The translations under genes and the position numbers were made by a program. A stretch of DNA of 64,000 nt from Duncaniella sp. (GTDB lineage Bacteria > Bacteroidota > Bacteroidia > Bacteroidales > Muribaculaceae). The stretch is taken from positions 23,971 through 87,970 of the forward strand of contig JAIDCC010000096.1 in assembly GCA_029056055.1 (NCBI GenBank). Reading direction: 5' to 3'. Below are positions 9,880-19,654 of this stretch, piece after piece. Position 1 is the first letter of the stretch. Each line of letters begins with the position of its first letter. The notes under the pieces are model-generated. The model worked only from the letters and a program-made list of their open reading frames with translations, was not told the origin of the DNA and ran no database searches.

Positions 9880-10437
9880 ATGGAATCAATGGGTGAAAAT
9901 CAGAAGTTTGAGCTTGATTTTTCAGAGAAAGCTGTAAGAAGCAATGAATGGACGATAATTTTATTAGTTATTCTCCCAATTTTACTGACATGCTGTGTCG
10001 GTATTAATGATGTAGCAGGATGGATAATCTTCGCAATTAACCTGACAGTACTTCTTACAGCGATCTTCGGAATTTACTTTGAGAGAAGGTTGGTAAGGGA
10101 GAGCTATTTCACGATTACAGAGAATAGGTTGATATGTGTCTACAAAGGCAGGACCGAAATAGAGTATCCAATAAAAGAAATATCGAAGATTGAAGAAGTT
10201 ACGCTCGAACAAGTTAAACAGAAACATCCGAAATATCCTTTGGCTTTGAATAACAAGGGGTATGAGTTATTTCCGCCAAAGGGTGTGCTAATAACATTCA
10301 ATCGCGCCTGGATAAAAAGTGTCTTTCCTGTCTATTTCAACCCGAGAGACATCGAGGGATTCATACTCGCGATAAAGCAACGGATGGAAGGAGGCTTAGA
10401 AAAAAGTGCTCTTAAAGTAGTATCTAAATCAGATTAA
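9880..10437 (+). CDS. Two-TM membrane protein with PH-like (STM3941-type) region
   Basis: Two hydrophobic helices (TIILLVILPILLTCCVG, IIFAINLTVLLTAIFGIYF) then TITENRLICVYKGRTEIEYPIKEISKIEEV; ATG at 9880 or 9889 preferred over the TTG at 9874. Confidence 0.65.
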   Translation: MESMGENQKFELDFSEKAVRSNEWTIILLVILPILLTCCVGINDVAGWIIFAINLTVLLTAIFGIYFERRLVRESYFTITENRLICVYKGRTEIEYPIKEISKIEEVTLEQVKQKHPKYPLALNNKGYELFPPKGVLITFNRAWIKSVFPVYFNPRDIEGFILAIKQRMEGGLEKSALKVVSKSD

Positions 10438-10533
10438 CGCTCATTCCTGATGTTTTTTGTTCAGGAAATTGCAAATATTTTGAAGTGCGCAGGATGGTTG
10501 CGCAGAGGGGGTGTAACTTTGCATCGTAAACTA

Positions 10534-10718
10534 TAAGTAAGTTCTAAAAATAAAACGATATATGTAAAGAAAAATTCTTGAACAATAAAACTCGTTCTTT
10601 TTGGATGCTTTGAGCCTTTCGTTCAGGCGCATAGCTCGCTATGCTTCTTCACTCAAGCCCCAAACCATCTCAAAAATAACTTCCTTTTATCTGTTCATTT
10701 ATTTTTCTCACTTACTTA
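10534..10718 (+). repeat. Palindromic intergenic element, family A, copy A1
   Basis: TAAGTAAGTTCTAAAAATAAAA ... ATTTATTTTTCTCACTTACTTA ends; apical GCATAGCTCGCTATGC at 10629..10644; near-identical to A2, A3, A4. Confidence 0.95.
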
Positions 10719-10730
10719 AATGACACTGAT

Positions 10731-11987
10731 ATGAAACGAATAGAAGGTTACGATGTGAAGATTTTCACGGACAATATCGAGGCGACGGCGCTTGAGCAGA
10801 TTAAGGAATTGCTTAGGATAGATGTTTTCGCAGACAAGAAAATCCGCGTGATGCCCGATGTGCATGCCGGGGCGGGGTGTGTGATAGGGTTCACGGGTGA
10901 CCTTGGCGACAAGGTGATACCCAACATCGTCGGGGTGGACATCGGGTGCGGGATGCGTGTGCTTAATCTGGGAAAGCTCGGAGAGATAGATTTCCCGGGG
11001 TTGAGCGAGCATATCCGCCTCAATGTGCCGTCGGGCAAGATAGCCCGAGAAGAGCGTTTCGGTTTCACTCCGCTGCGAGGTGAAGAGATGGATATTTATC
11101 GCGAGGCGAAGAAGCTCGTGACCGAACTCCACTGCTATCGCGAGCTGAAGGACACGGGGCGCATCAACAAGTCGATAGGCACACTCGGCGGGGGAAATCA
11201 TTTCATCGAACTCGACAAGGATGACGAGGCGAACGTCTATCTGGTGATACACACCGGCTCGCGCAATCTCGGCAAACAGGTGGCCGACATCTATCAGGCA
11301 AAAGCTGTGGGGCATCTCACCGAGGGGGCAGACGAGTTTGAGGAGACGGTCAAGCGGACTATCGAAGAATACAAAGCTGCGGGACGACGCTCGGAGCTGC
11401 AAAGTGTGTTAAAAAAGATGCGTAAGGAGCGAGCAGAGGCGAAGCCGTCGCTTCCCGAGGCGCTGTGCTATGTAGAAAGCGAGGAACGCGAGAGGTATCT
11501 GCACGACATGCGTCTGTGTCAGCGATGGGCGGTACTCAACCGCCGGTTGATAGCCATGCTGCTTATGAGATACTTCGAGGGGGTGAGCCCGACGGAGGAA
11601 TTCGAGTCGATACACAATTACATCAGCGACGACAACATCATCCGCAAGGGCGCCATCTCGGCGGCAGAGGGAGAGCGCTGCATCATCCCGCTCAACATGC
11701 GCGACGGCTCGCTGATTTGCACCGGGAAGGGAAATCCCGACTGGAACCGGTCGGCGCCTCACGGAGCGGGGCGAGTGCTGAGCCGCGCGCAGGCCTACGC
11801 AAAAATCAGCATGGAGGAGTTTGAAAAGTCGATGGAGGGGATTTACTCGGAGACGGTGAATGATTTTACCCGTGACGAGTCGCCTATGGCCTACAAACCG
11901 GCCGAGGAAATTATCGCGAACATCGGCGACACGGTGAAAATCGACACGATAATACGACCGATATTCAACTTCAAAGCATCTAATTGA
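10731..11987 (+). CDS. rtcB: RtcB family RNA ligase
   Basis: RVMPDVHAGAGCVIGFT, VGVDIGCGMR, GTLGGGNHFIEL, HTGSRNLGKQVA, SAPHGAGRVLSR. Confidence 0.93.
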   Translation: MKRIEGYDVKIFTDNIEATALEQIKELLRIDVFADKKIRVMPDVHAGAGCVIGFTGDLGDKVIPNIVGVDIGCGMRVLNLGKLGEIDFPGLSEHIRLNVPSGKIAREERFGFTPLRGEEMDIYREAKKLVTELHCYRELKDTGRINKSIGTLGGGNHFIELDKDDEANVYLVIHTGSRNLGKQVADIYQAKAVGHLTEGADEFEETVKRTIEEYKAAGRRSELQSVLKKMRKERAEAKPSLPEALCYVESEERERYLHDMRLCQRWAVLNRRLIAMLLMRYFEGVSPTEEFESIHNYISDDNIIRKGAISAAEGERCIIPLNMRDGSLICTGKGNPDWNRSAPHGAGRVLSRAQAYAKISMEEFEKSMEGIYSETVNDFTRDESPMAYKPAEEIIANIGDTVKIDTIIRPIFNFKASN

Positions 11988-12212
11988 CAAGCGTTTGAGC
12001 TGTTTACCGGAAAGAGTCTTCTTTTCGGCTGACAACGTTAGGGAGATGAGCGCAGTCGTGGTGAGAAACGCCTGTGGCGGGCGTGATTTCGAGATGCCGT
12101 AGAGGACGGCGACTTTACCTCAACCCTCGCGGCTGATGTTTTTTCACTACCTTTGTAGGAGCGAGGCCGCCGTACGGGCGGCGGCGCATCACCTTACCCA
12201 ATCACGCTACAA

Positions 12213-14237
12213 ATGAAAAAAATATTCATCATCACACTGACCGCGGCCATCCGGCTCACTGCAGGCGCGTGGACCGTCGTCCCACACAACGACGGCACGA
12301 CGGCGTTAGACTTCGCCGACATCGCAAAGGGACACCCGACGCCCTTCGCCATAGAGCGCGCCGAAGGCAAATGGAGCCATTATACCAAAATCGGAGAAAC
12401 ACGCGAAGCCCGATTCACGGATACTGACAAAGTGAAACCCACCGGGGCATATTACAGGATTGTAGACGCCAAGGGGGTGGTCATCGACACAATTTCATTT
12501 GACCGACAGCTTTTCGGCGACAAAATCATAGTCTTCTCACCGACCGACAACATGGACTCCGTGGCAGCCACCGCCGCCATGATAGACCGGCGTCTCTTCG
12601 GCCACGAGATGGATGCCGACCGCTACGCGCTGGTGTTCAAACCGGGCGACTACCGCGAGGCGGGGTTAATCAACGTGCCCTTCTACATTCATATAGCCGG
12701 CCTGGGCTCGACACCCTACGAGGTAGAAGTGTCGAACATCCATACGCCTCCCCACCTGCGCGAAGGCAACGGCACATGCACATTCTGGCGCTCGGCAGAA
12801 AACCTGTCGGTGGTCGGGCCGGAGACCTACGACGAACCGGAGACCTTCAAGTGGGCCGTCTCGCAGGCAGCCCCCATGCGCCGTGTCTACTCAAACCGCA
12901 CCCTGCGCACACAATGGGGCAACGGATGGGTGAGCGGCGGCTATGCAGCCGACTGCCGTTTCGACGCTCCCGCCGGGTCAGACCATCAGCAACAGTGGTA
13001 TTACCGAAACTCCATCCTCAACAAAGGCCGCGGCAACTTCCGCGAGGAGAAATACAATTATTGTTTTCAAGGCGTAGAGTTCGGCCCGGAAGCAGACATG
13101 GCCACCTATCGCAACAACTGGGACGAGGGCGGCAACGTCACCGTGATAGAGACCACCCCTCTGATAGCCGAGAAGCCCTTCCTTTGTCTTGGCGACGACG
13201 GGCGCTACAAAGTGTTCCGCCCCGCCTTCCGCAGTGAGGCCAAAGGCGTGTCATACGCACTCGGCAATCCCGGCAAAGGCGAATACCTCGACCTGCTCGA
13301 TACGTTCGAAGTGGTTAAACCGGGCGCAACCTCTGCCGAGATGAACGCCGCCCTCGCCGCCGGCAAAAACCTGCTCATTACGCCGGGAATGTTTACGCTC
13401 GACGAACCGCTCCGCATCACCCGCCCCGGCACCGTTGTGCTCGGCATAGGCTGGGCCACACTTATCCCCGGCGAAAACAACAGCGAGGGGGCCATCGTGA
13501 TAGACGACGTAGACAACGTGGCCGTCGCTTCGCTGCTCTTCGACGCCCATTACAGCTCTGACACACTGCTTAAAGTTGGCAAAGAGAAAACCTCTGTCTC
13601 ACACGAGGGAGCGCCCGTTCTTCTCTCCGACCTCTTCTTCCGCATCGGCGGTTTCCGTCCCAATCCGGTGCACGTTGACCGCGCGGTCGAAATCAACAGC
13701 AACAACGTCGTGGGCGACCACTTCTGGATATGGCGTGCCGACCATGGCGTGCGCGGCAGCGTGGGCTGGGCGGTCAACACCGCTCCCAACGGCCTCGTGG
13801 TCAACGGCGACGACGTGACCGTCTACGGTCTCTTCAACGAGCATTTTCAGGAATACCAGACACTTTGGAACGGTGAACGCGGACGCATGTATTTCTACCA
13901 ATGCGAGACTCCCTACGACTCGCCCACCCAAGCCCACTACATGAGCGAAAACGGCACGCGCCCCGGCTATGCGGCCTACAAGGTGAGCGACGGAGTGAAA
14001 AACCATTTCGCTGCAGCCTTGGGTATCTACGATGTGCTGGTCAATGAAATCCGTATCGAAAACTCCATCGAAGTGCCCGATGCGGAGGGGGTCAACGTCT
14101 ATCACGCCTGCAACAACTCGCTGTCTAACGGCGGCAAACGCGGCTTCGGCTTCGTGATAAACGGCCTCGGCAAAAGCACCTACGACACCTTCCGCGACAA
14201 CCGCGTCGTGGTCAACAACTACCGCGAGGGTAAATAA
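12213..14237 (+). CDS. Secreted right-handed beta-helix protein (pectate-lyase/GH55-like fold)
   Basis: N-terminal signal, beta-helix style repeats (LLITPGMFTLDEPLRITRPGTVVLGIGWATLIPGENNSEGAIVIDDVDNVAVASLLFDA); specific activity not assignable by eye. Confidence 0.6.
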   Translation: MKKIFIITLTAAIRLTAGAWTVVPHNDGTTALDFADIAKGHPTPFAIERAEGKWSHYTKIGETREARFTDTDKVKPTGAYYRIVDAKGVVIDTISFDRQLFGDKIIVFSPTDNMDSVAATAAMIDRRLFGHEMDADRYALVFKPGDYREAGLINVPFYIHIAGLGSTPYEVEVSNIHTPPHLREGNGTCTFWRSAENLSVVGPETYDEPETFKWAVSQAAPMRRVYSNRTLRTQWGNGWVSGGYAADCRFDAPAGSDHQQQWYYRNSILNKGRGNFREEKYNYCFQGVEFGPEADMATYRNNWDEGGNVTVIETTPLIAEKPFLCLGDDGRYKVFRPAFRSEAKGVSYALGNPGKGEYLDLLDTFEVVKPGATSAEMNAALAAGKNLLITPGMFTLDEPLRITRPGTVVLGIGWATLIPGENNSEGAIVIDDVDNVAVASLLFDAHYSSDTLLKVGKEKTSVSHEGAPVLLSDLFFRIGGFRPNPVHVDRAVEINSNNVVGDHFWIWRADHGVRGSVGWAVNTAPNGLVVNGDDVTVYGLFNEHFQEYQTLWNGERGRMYFYQCETPYDSPTQAHYMSENGTRPGYAAYKVSDGVKNHFAAALGIYDVLVNEIRIENSIEVPDAEGVNVYHACNNSLSNGGKRGFGFVINGLGKSTYDTFRDNRVVVNNYREGK

Positions 14238-14269
14238 CACTACCCTTCCCAACCAAGAAATACCTCAGT

Positions 14270-14308
14270 CCCCGACGGAGCGCCACATTCGCCCGTCGGG
14301 GATTTTTT
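14270..14308 (+). terminator. Intrinsic terminator
   Basis: CCCCGACGG-(loop)-CCGTCGGGG followed by ATTTTTTC. Confidence 0.82.
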
Positions 14309-14340
14309 CAAAATAAGTAGACTTCGTGACCAAAAACATT

Positions 14341-14370
14341 TTGAATTTAGGCCTTAATGTCGTATCTTTG
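14341..14370 (+). promoter_or_regulatory. Bacteroidetes-type sigma-ABfr promoter for the AAA15/RloB operon
   Basis: TTG (14341-14343)-N19-TATCTTTG (14363-14370). Confidence 0.7.
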
Positions 14371-14398
14371 CAAAAACAATGTAAAAATCCGACACGGC

Positions 14399-15742
14399 AT
14401 GATACTTAGAGCAACCTTCGAAAACATTTATTCGTTCGAAAAAGAAACGTCTATCAGCTTTGTAGCCGGCAAGAGTTCCGTCCACTCGTCACACGTCAGC
14501 CGGGCGCTAAAGCGTGACGACATCTCGGCGCTGAGGTTCGGAGTAATCTACGGAGCAAATGCGTCAGGGAAAAGCAACGTTATAAAAGCTCTGTCGTTAC
14601 TCCAGCAGATAGCGTTGGGGCGCTTTCCGAGCGGCGACTTCGAGGCGTTCAAACTTACCACACCCGTCAAACCCATCTCGAAACTCGAGGTGGAATTCAA
14701 GTATCGTGGCCGTTACTTTGCATACGGAATAGAGTTTACACATCAAGTGCTCAAAGAAGAATGGCTCTACGAAATCAACAGCCGTTCCGACAAACTCATA
14801 TTTACCCGAAAGACAGACAGTAGCGGAAACCTCTTTGATTTTGGCGATATCAAAGAGGATGGCACGGCAACTCAATTCGTTAAGTTTCTCGGCGAGGGCA
14901 CGCCCTTGAAGAAAAGTTTTCTGTCGGAATACGTTGAACGCAACGGCAAAGGTCTGAGCGCAATTAACGCTGCACACGAATGGTTTGCTACCGGGCTTCA
15001 CATCATTTTTCCTGAGACACGTTTCAGGGGGATATCATTTGGCGCCGAGCAAGACGAGAGTTTTCACGATGCCACCCGACGGTTGCTGAACTATTTCAAC
15101 ACAGGCATAGTGGATATCAGACGGTTTCCCGTAAGGTCGAAGGAAGAGACCAATCTGCCGGAGACACTGCTGGATGCGATTATCGCAAACTCCACCCCCG
15201 GGCGCACCTCGCTCGTCGCAACCCCGGGCAGTAACGAATGTTTTTTCTTCGATTTTAAAGAAGACGGCACCTATCAGATTTTCAAACAGAAAGCCGTGCA
15301 TAAGAATGACACAGATGAAGAAGTGGTCTTTGAAATGGACGAGGAATCAGACGGCACCATCAGACTTCTCGACTTCATTCCGATGCTGATTGACCTTCGT
15401 AAAAACGAGACAGACTACCTGATTGATGAGCTTGACAGAAGTATGCACCCGCTTCTGTCGCAGAAACTTATCGAGTGCTACCTGCATGACCTCACCCCCG
15501 ACAAAGACACTCAACTGATAATTTCCACCCACGAAAGCAATCTTCTTAATCTGGAAATAATTCGCGCCGACGAAGTTTGGTTCATCGAAAAAGATGGTAA
15601 CGGCGCTTCCCGACCGGTCTCGCTCGCCGAATACAAACCGCGGGAAAACGTTCGGAAAGGCTACCTCCAAGGCCGCTACAGCGCCATACCCTTCTTTGCC
15701 CCGATTGAAACTCTTAATTGGGAGGAAAATGAGAAAGCGTAA
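14399..15742 (+). CDS. AAA15-family ATPase (RloA / AbiL-type defence ATPase)
   Basis: Walker A GANASGKS, Walker B region LIDELDRSMHPLLSQKLIE, ISTHESNLLN, C-terminal YLQGRYSAIPF typical of AAA_15 proteins. Confidence 0.85.
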   Translation: MILRATFENIYSFEKETSISFVAGKSSVHSSHVSRALKRDDISALRFGVIYGANASGKSNVIKALSLLQQIALGRFPSGDFEAFKLTTPVKPISKLEVEFKYRGRYFAYGIEFTHQVLKEEWLYEINSRSDKLIFTRKTDSSGNLFDFGDIKEDGTATQFVKFLGEGTPLKKSFLSEYVERNGKGLSAINAAHEWFATGLHIIFPETRFRGISFGAEQDESFHDATRRLLNYFNTGIVDIRRFPVRSKEETNLPETLLDAIIANSTPGRTSLVATPGSNECFFFDFKEDGTYQIFKQKAVHKNDTDEEVVFEMDEESDGTIRLLDFIPMLIDLRKNETDYLIDELDRSMHPLLSQKLIECYLHDLTPDKDTQLIISTHESNLLNLEIIRADEVWFIEKDGNGASRPVSLAEYKPRENVRKGYLQGRYSAIPFFAPIETLNWEENEKA

Positions 15743-16364
15743 GGATTTTGTCAGACTGGAGGGAGTGCGCTCCGCTCGGTTGGTGGTTATCGCGAGCGAG
15801 GGCCGATGCTCCGAAGCTATTTATTTTTCGGCCGTGAGAGACAATTTGCGGGCGCCCAACGTGCATGTCGAGATATTGGAACGTGATACAAACGAATCTT
15901 CACCTGAAAAAGTCCATGCTCAGATAGCCGAGTTCATGCGCCATTACAATATCGAGGACGACGATGAATTGTGGCTTGTAATCGACCGCGACCGCTGGCA
16001 CGACCGCATGCTTTCAAGCGTTGCGCGACTTTGCGCACAAAACTCCCATCTGAATTTCTGCATGAGCAATCCATGTTTTGAATTATGGCTTTTGCTCCAC
16101 CTCGAAGATATCAGGACCTATGACGGGGAAACCATTGCCGAGCTTACGGCCAACAGGAAAAACAGTGCCGGTGTGACATGGCTGAAAAAACGTATGCGCG
16201 ATTTGCTCGGCTCTTATAACGAATCTAATTATGACGCGGTGTCGTTGCTGCCCAACATTGACCGGGCGATTACGATAGCTCGTGACTTAGACACCAATCC
16301 CTCAGACCGATGGCCTCAGACAACAGGCACACGTGTCTACCGCCTGATAGAAAGCATCCGGTAA
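15729..16364 (+). CDS. RloB-like (TOPRIM-like) protein
   Basis: VIASEGRCSEAIYFSAVRD, ELWLVIDRDRW, CMSNPCFELWLLLHLED match the RloB family pattern; overlaps AAA15 stop by 14 bp. Confidence 0.82.
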   Translation: MRKRKDFVRLEGVRSARLVVIASEGRCSEAIYFSAVRDNLRAPNVHVEILERDTNESSPEKVHAQIAEFMRHYNIEDDDELWLVIDRDRWHDRMLSSVARLCAQNSHLNFCMSNPCFELWLLLHLEDIRTYDGETIAELTANRKNSAGVTWLKKRMRDLLGSYNESNYDAVSLLPNIDRAITIARDLDTNPSDRWPQTTGTRVYRLIESIR

Positions 16365-16510
16365 GTCTTTTTTCCTGCGCCACGCCTGATGCCGGCGGGC
16401 TGATTCTATCAGGCCGTCGGGTGTTTTGTGACTTTTGTCATATTCGGTTTGGAGGAAATTCGCTAATTTTGCCGTTATAAAACTATCGCGACTCCGCCGC
16501 TTAGGAGCTA

Positions 16511-17278
16511 ATGATTATGGACAAAAGAACTGAGGATTTCTTCATACCTCTCAATGAGGTGAAACTCGCCGAGGAGCTTGACTACAGCCGTACAGCCGAC
16601 TTCATCCGCTCGGCCGAGGCGTTCGCGCGCTCCGGTTATCAGAGCGTCTACATCATCGATTACTTCCGCCAAAATTTCCTCTACGTTTCGCCCAACCCAA
16701 TGCTCCTCTGCGGCCTGTCGCCCGAGCGGGTCAAGGAGTTGGGCTACCGTTTCTACATCGAGCACGTTCCCGCCGAGGAGCAATCGTTGTTGCTCGACAT
16801 CAACCGCGCCGGTTTTTCGTTTTTCGAATCAATCCCTACAGACGAGCGCCGGGATTGGTTCATACAATATGATTTCCACATCATCGGCGAGGGGGGCACA
16901 CCCATTCTGATAAACCACAAGCTCACGCCTCTCGCGCTGACCTCCGACGGACGTGTGTGGCTTGCTCTCTGCGTGGTCTCGGTGTCAAGCCACACCAGCG
17001 CAGGCCATATCGAACTCCATCGTACAGGGTCGCCCGACTTCTTCGTCTACAACCGCGTGACCCGCCGCTGGGACAAGCGGACGATGCCCTCGCTCACTGA
17101 AGGCGAAAAATCGGTCATCACGCTTTCAATCCAGGGGTTCACCATGGCCGAGATTGCCGACAAAATGTGTCTGTCGGCCGACACCGTCAAGAAATACCGC
17201 CGACAGATATTCGACAAACTCGGTGTGCGAAACATTTCGGAGGCCATCATCGCCGCCACAAACAACAAACTTATCTAA
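16511..17278 (+). CDS. LuxR/GerE-type HTH transcriptional regulator
   Basis: C-terminal SLTEGEKSVITLSIQGFTMAEIADKMCLSADTVKKYRRQIFDKLGVRNISEAI. Confidence 0.85.
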   Translation: MIMDKRTEDFFIPLNEVKLAEELDYSRTADFIRSAEAFARSGYQSVYIIDYFRQNFLYVSPNPMLLCGLSPERVKELGYRFYIEHVPAEEQSLLLDINRAGFSFFESIPTDERRDWFIQYDFHIIGEGGTPILINHKLTPLALTSDGRVWLALCVVSVSSHTSAGHIELHRTGSPDFFVYNRVTRRWDKRTMPSLTEGEKSVITLSIQGFTMAEIADKMCLSADTVKKYRRQIFDKLGVRNISEAIIAATNNKLI

Positions 17279-17362
17279 AAAAGTATGTCAAGGCTGCCGA
17301 CGTGGTGCAAACGTACCCTTTTGGGTATGGCACGGGCGGTGTTTTCGTCGTAACTTTGCAGT

Positions 17363-19456
17363 ATGAAAACTCAGACAATGAAATCAGGTCTTCCCCTCCT
17401 CCTTGCCGCATTGTCGTGTGCAGTCGCATCAGCCCAAACCGAACTGCCCGACAGCATAGCGGCGCAGGAGCTGGGCGAAATCGTAATAGAGGCGCCCAAG
17501 GTGATACACCGCGCCGATATGGATGTCTACCATCCGTCGCAGAGCGCTACAGACAATGCCAAAAACGGAGTGCAGCTTCTCGCAAATCTTATGATTCCGT
17601 CGCTTTCGGTGAACGACGCTCTCGGCACAATCACCTCGGCGGGAGCGGCTGTGCAGGTGCGCATCAACGGGCGCGTGGCTACTGTCGAGCAGGTGAGAAA
17701 TCTTCTTCCGGAAACCATAAAGCGCGTCGAATGGATAGAAAACCCCGGCTTGCGATACAACGGCGCCACGACGGTGCTCAATTTCATCGTGACCAACCCG
17801 ACAGTCGGCGGGGCGGTGATGGGAAACGTCATGCAGGCGGTCAACGATGCCTTCGGCAACTACAACGCCAGTGTGAAACTCAACTCCGGTCGGTCGCAGA
17901 TAGAAGTCGGCGCCTACTACAAACTCACCCAAAATCTCAAAGTCTACCGCACGTTTGAGGAAACGTTCCGCAAGCCTGACGGCGAAACCTTCACACGCCG
18001 CGAGACTCCTCAGGGCGGACATCTCGACAATTCTTACGGACAGTTCTGGGCCTCGTATAATTACATCAAGTCCGACACTACGATTTTAGTGGTCGAGGCA
18101 CGCGGAATGCACGAACCCTCATCGAAGAACGTCTATCACGGCCTCGTCACCGCAAGCACTTCGCCCGACGACTTTCTTCTCACGGAGAGCGACGGCAGCA
18201 AAGGCACCCGTCCCACCCTCTCGGCCTATCTGGAGCAGCATCTCACGGCAAACCAAATCCTCGTGGTCGACTTCAAGGGTCAGTACTACGACGGTCGCAC
18301 TTACTCCGACTATGTAGAGCAACGCCCGGGAGCTTTCGACCTCCTCACCGACGTGCATACCGACATCCGCGACCGCAACCAACTCTATGCCATCGAGGCC
18401 GACTACATCAAAAACTGGAGCAAGTCGCGACTGACAGCGGGCGCGTCTTACACGGCCAACCGCAACCGTTCGACCTACGAAAACCTCGGCGGAGAGGTGT
18501 TTCATCAGCGCCAGGACAAGGTTTACTTCTTCGCGGAATACTTTCAGCGTCTCAACCGCTTCACTTTCACGGCAGGACTCGGCGCACAATACACCGATTT
18601 CCTCTTCCGCGAGACCGACCTCGGCAACAGTTCGTGGAACATCCGACCCCAGGCCGCGCTGTCCTACCGCCTCAACGACGCCCATCAATTCCGCCTCAAC
18701 TTCGAGTCGTGGCAATCTACCCCCTCTCTCGCCGAGACCAACCCCACACCTCAACAAATCGACGGCTTTCAATGGCGCGTGGGCAACGCCAACATCAAGA
18801 CAGCCACGAGTTACATGCTCACGCTGCGCTACAACTTCCGCCTGCCGCGAGTCTATGCTCAGTTTGGCGTGCGAGCATTCTCTTCGCCCGACGCAATCAC
18901 CCCTCTGCTGTTTTGGGAAGGCGACAATCTCGTAACCACCTACGAAAACAGCCGCGGTCTGCAAAACCTCTCATTCTTCCTCTCCCCTCAGATAGAAGTA
19001 ATCCCCGGTTGGCTGGACCTGAGCGGCTACGTGCAATGGCGCGCCGAGCGTATGCGCGGCACGGGCTACAATCTCACATCCAATGCGTGGAGCGGTTATG
19101 GTGTGGTGCAGCTCAGACACTGGGGGTTTACGCTCGCGGCTCAATACATCCGTTCGCAACGCGACCTCTGGGGCGAACAGATTTCATGGGGCGAAAACCT
19201 CAGCCACGTCGACCTCACCTACAATGTCAAGCACTGGAACTTTTCGCTGGGGTGCATCATGCCGTTCGGCAAGTATGAGAAAGGCTCGAAATCGCTTAGT
19301 CAATACAACCGTAATATCAAACATGTGCGCTCCGACATGCGCCTCTTCTACCTTGCAGTCAATTTCAACTTCCAGTGGGGACGACAGAAGAACAAGGCCA
19401 ACAAGCTCATCAATGTCGGGGGCGATGCAGACTCATCAAAGGCAGGCGGTCGCTGA
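17363..19456 (+). CDS. TonB-dependent receptor-like outer membrane beta-barrel protein
   Basis: Signal peptide, plug-like region (MIPSLSVNDALGTITSAGAAVQVRINGRVATVEQVRNLLPETIKRVEWIENPGLRY), many amphipathic beta strands. Confidence 0.83.
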   Translation: MKTQTMKSGLPLLLAALSCAVASAQTELPDSIAAQELGEIVIEAPKVIHRADMDVYHPSQSATDNAKNGVQLLANLMIPSLSVNDALGTITSAGAAVQVRINGRVATVEQVRNLLPETIKRVEWIENPGLRYNGATTVLNFIVTNPTVGGAVMGNVMQAVNDAFGNYNASVKLNSGRSQIEVGAYYKLTQNLKVYRTFEETFRKPDGETFTRRETPQGGHLDNSYGQFWASYNYIKSDTTILVVEARGMHEPSSKNVYHGLVTASTSPDDFLLTESDGSKGTRPTLSAYLEQHLTANQILVVDFKGQYYDGRTYSDYVEQRPGAFDLLTDVHTDIRDRNQLYAIEADYIKNWSKSRLTAGASYTANRNRSTYENLGGEVFHQRQDKVYFFAEYFQRLNRFTFTAGLGAQYTDFLFRETDLGNSSWNIRPQAALSYRLNDAHQFRLNFESWQSTPSLAETNPTPQQIDGFQWRVGNANIKTATSYMLTLRYNFRLPRVYAQFGVRAFSSPDAITPLLFWEGDNLVTTYENSRGLQNLSFFLSPQIEVIPGWLDLSGYVQWRAERMRGTGYNLTSNAWSGYGVVQLRHWGFTLAAQYIRSQRDLWGEQISWGENLSHVDLTYNVKHWNFSLGCIMPFGKYEKGSKSLSQYNRNIKHVRSDMRLFYLAVNFNFQWGRQKNKANKLINVGGDADSSKAGGR

Positions 19457-19654
19457 GGAATAGACGACACAGGCACAGAGATAAATCTCAAAACATAAAC
19501 AGTTTTTTCAAGCAACTCGCGGAGCTCCCGGCAGTGATGCCCGGAGCTTCGTTTCTTGTAGTGGGTCGGAAAGACGGAGAGACTTCACGAAAATAGCGGA
19601 AACCGGACAGCTGTCGCTATCCAATTTCCGCCATCGGGTATTCATCTAATCGTT

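Noticed and set aside
10534-10718. Family A elements as simple intrinsic terminators
   Set aside because: They also occur between divergent genes (A2; likewise B1 and B2) and upstream of start codons, and lack the compact GC stem plus U tract seen at 8042 or 14270. A secondary terminator role is not excluded.
15594-15728. Upstream start for the RloB-like ORF at 15594
   Set aside because: Would overlap the ATPase gene by ~150 bp; ATG at 15729 gives a 14-bp coupled overlap and a sensible N-terminus (MRKRKDFVRLEG).
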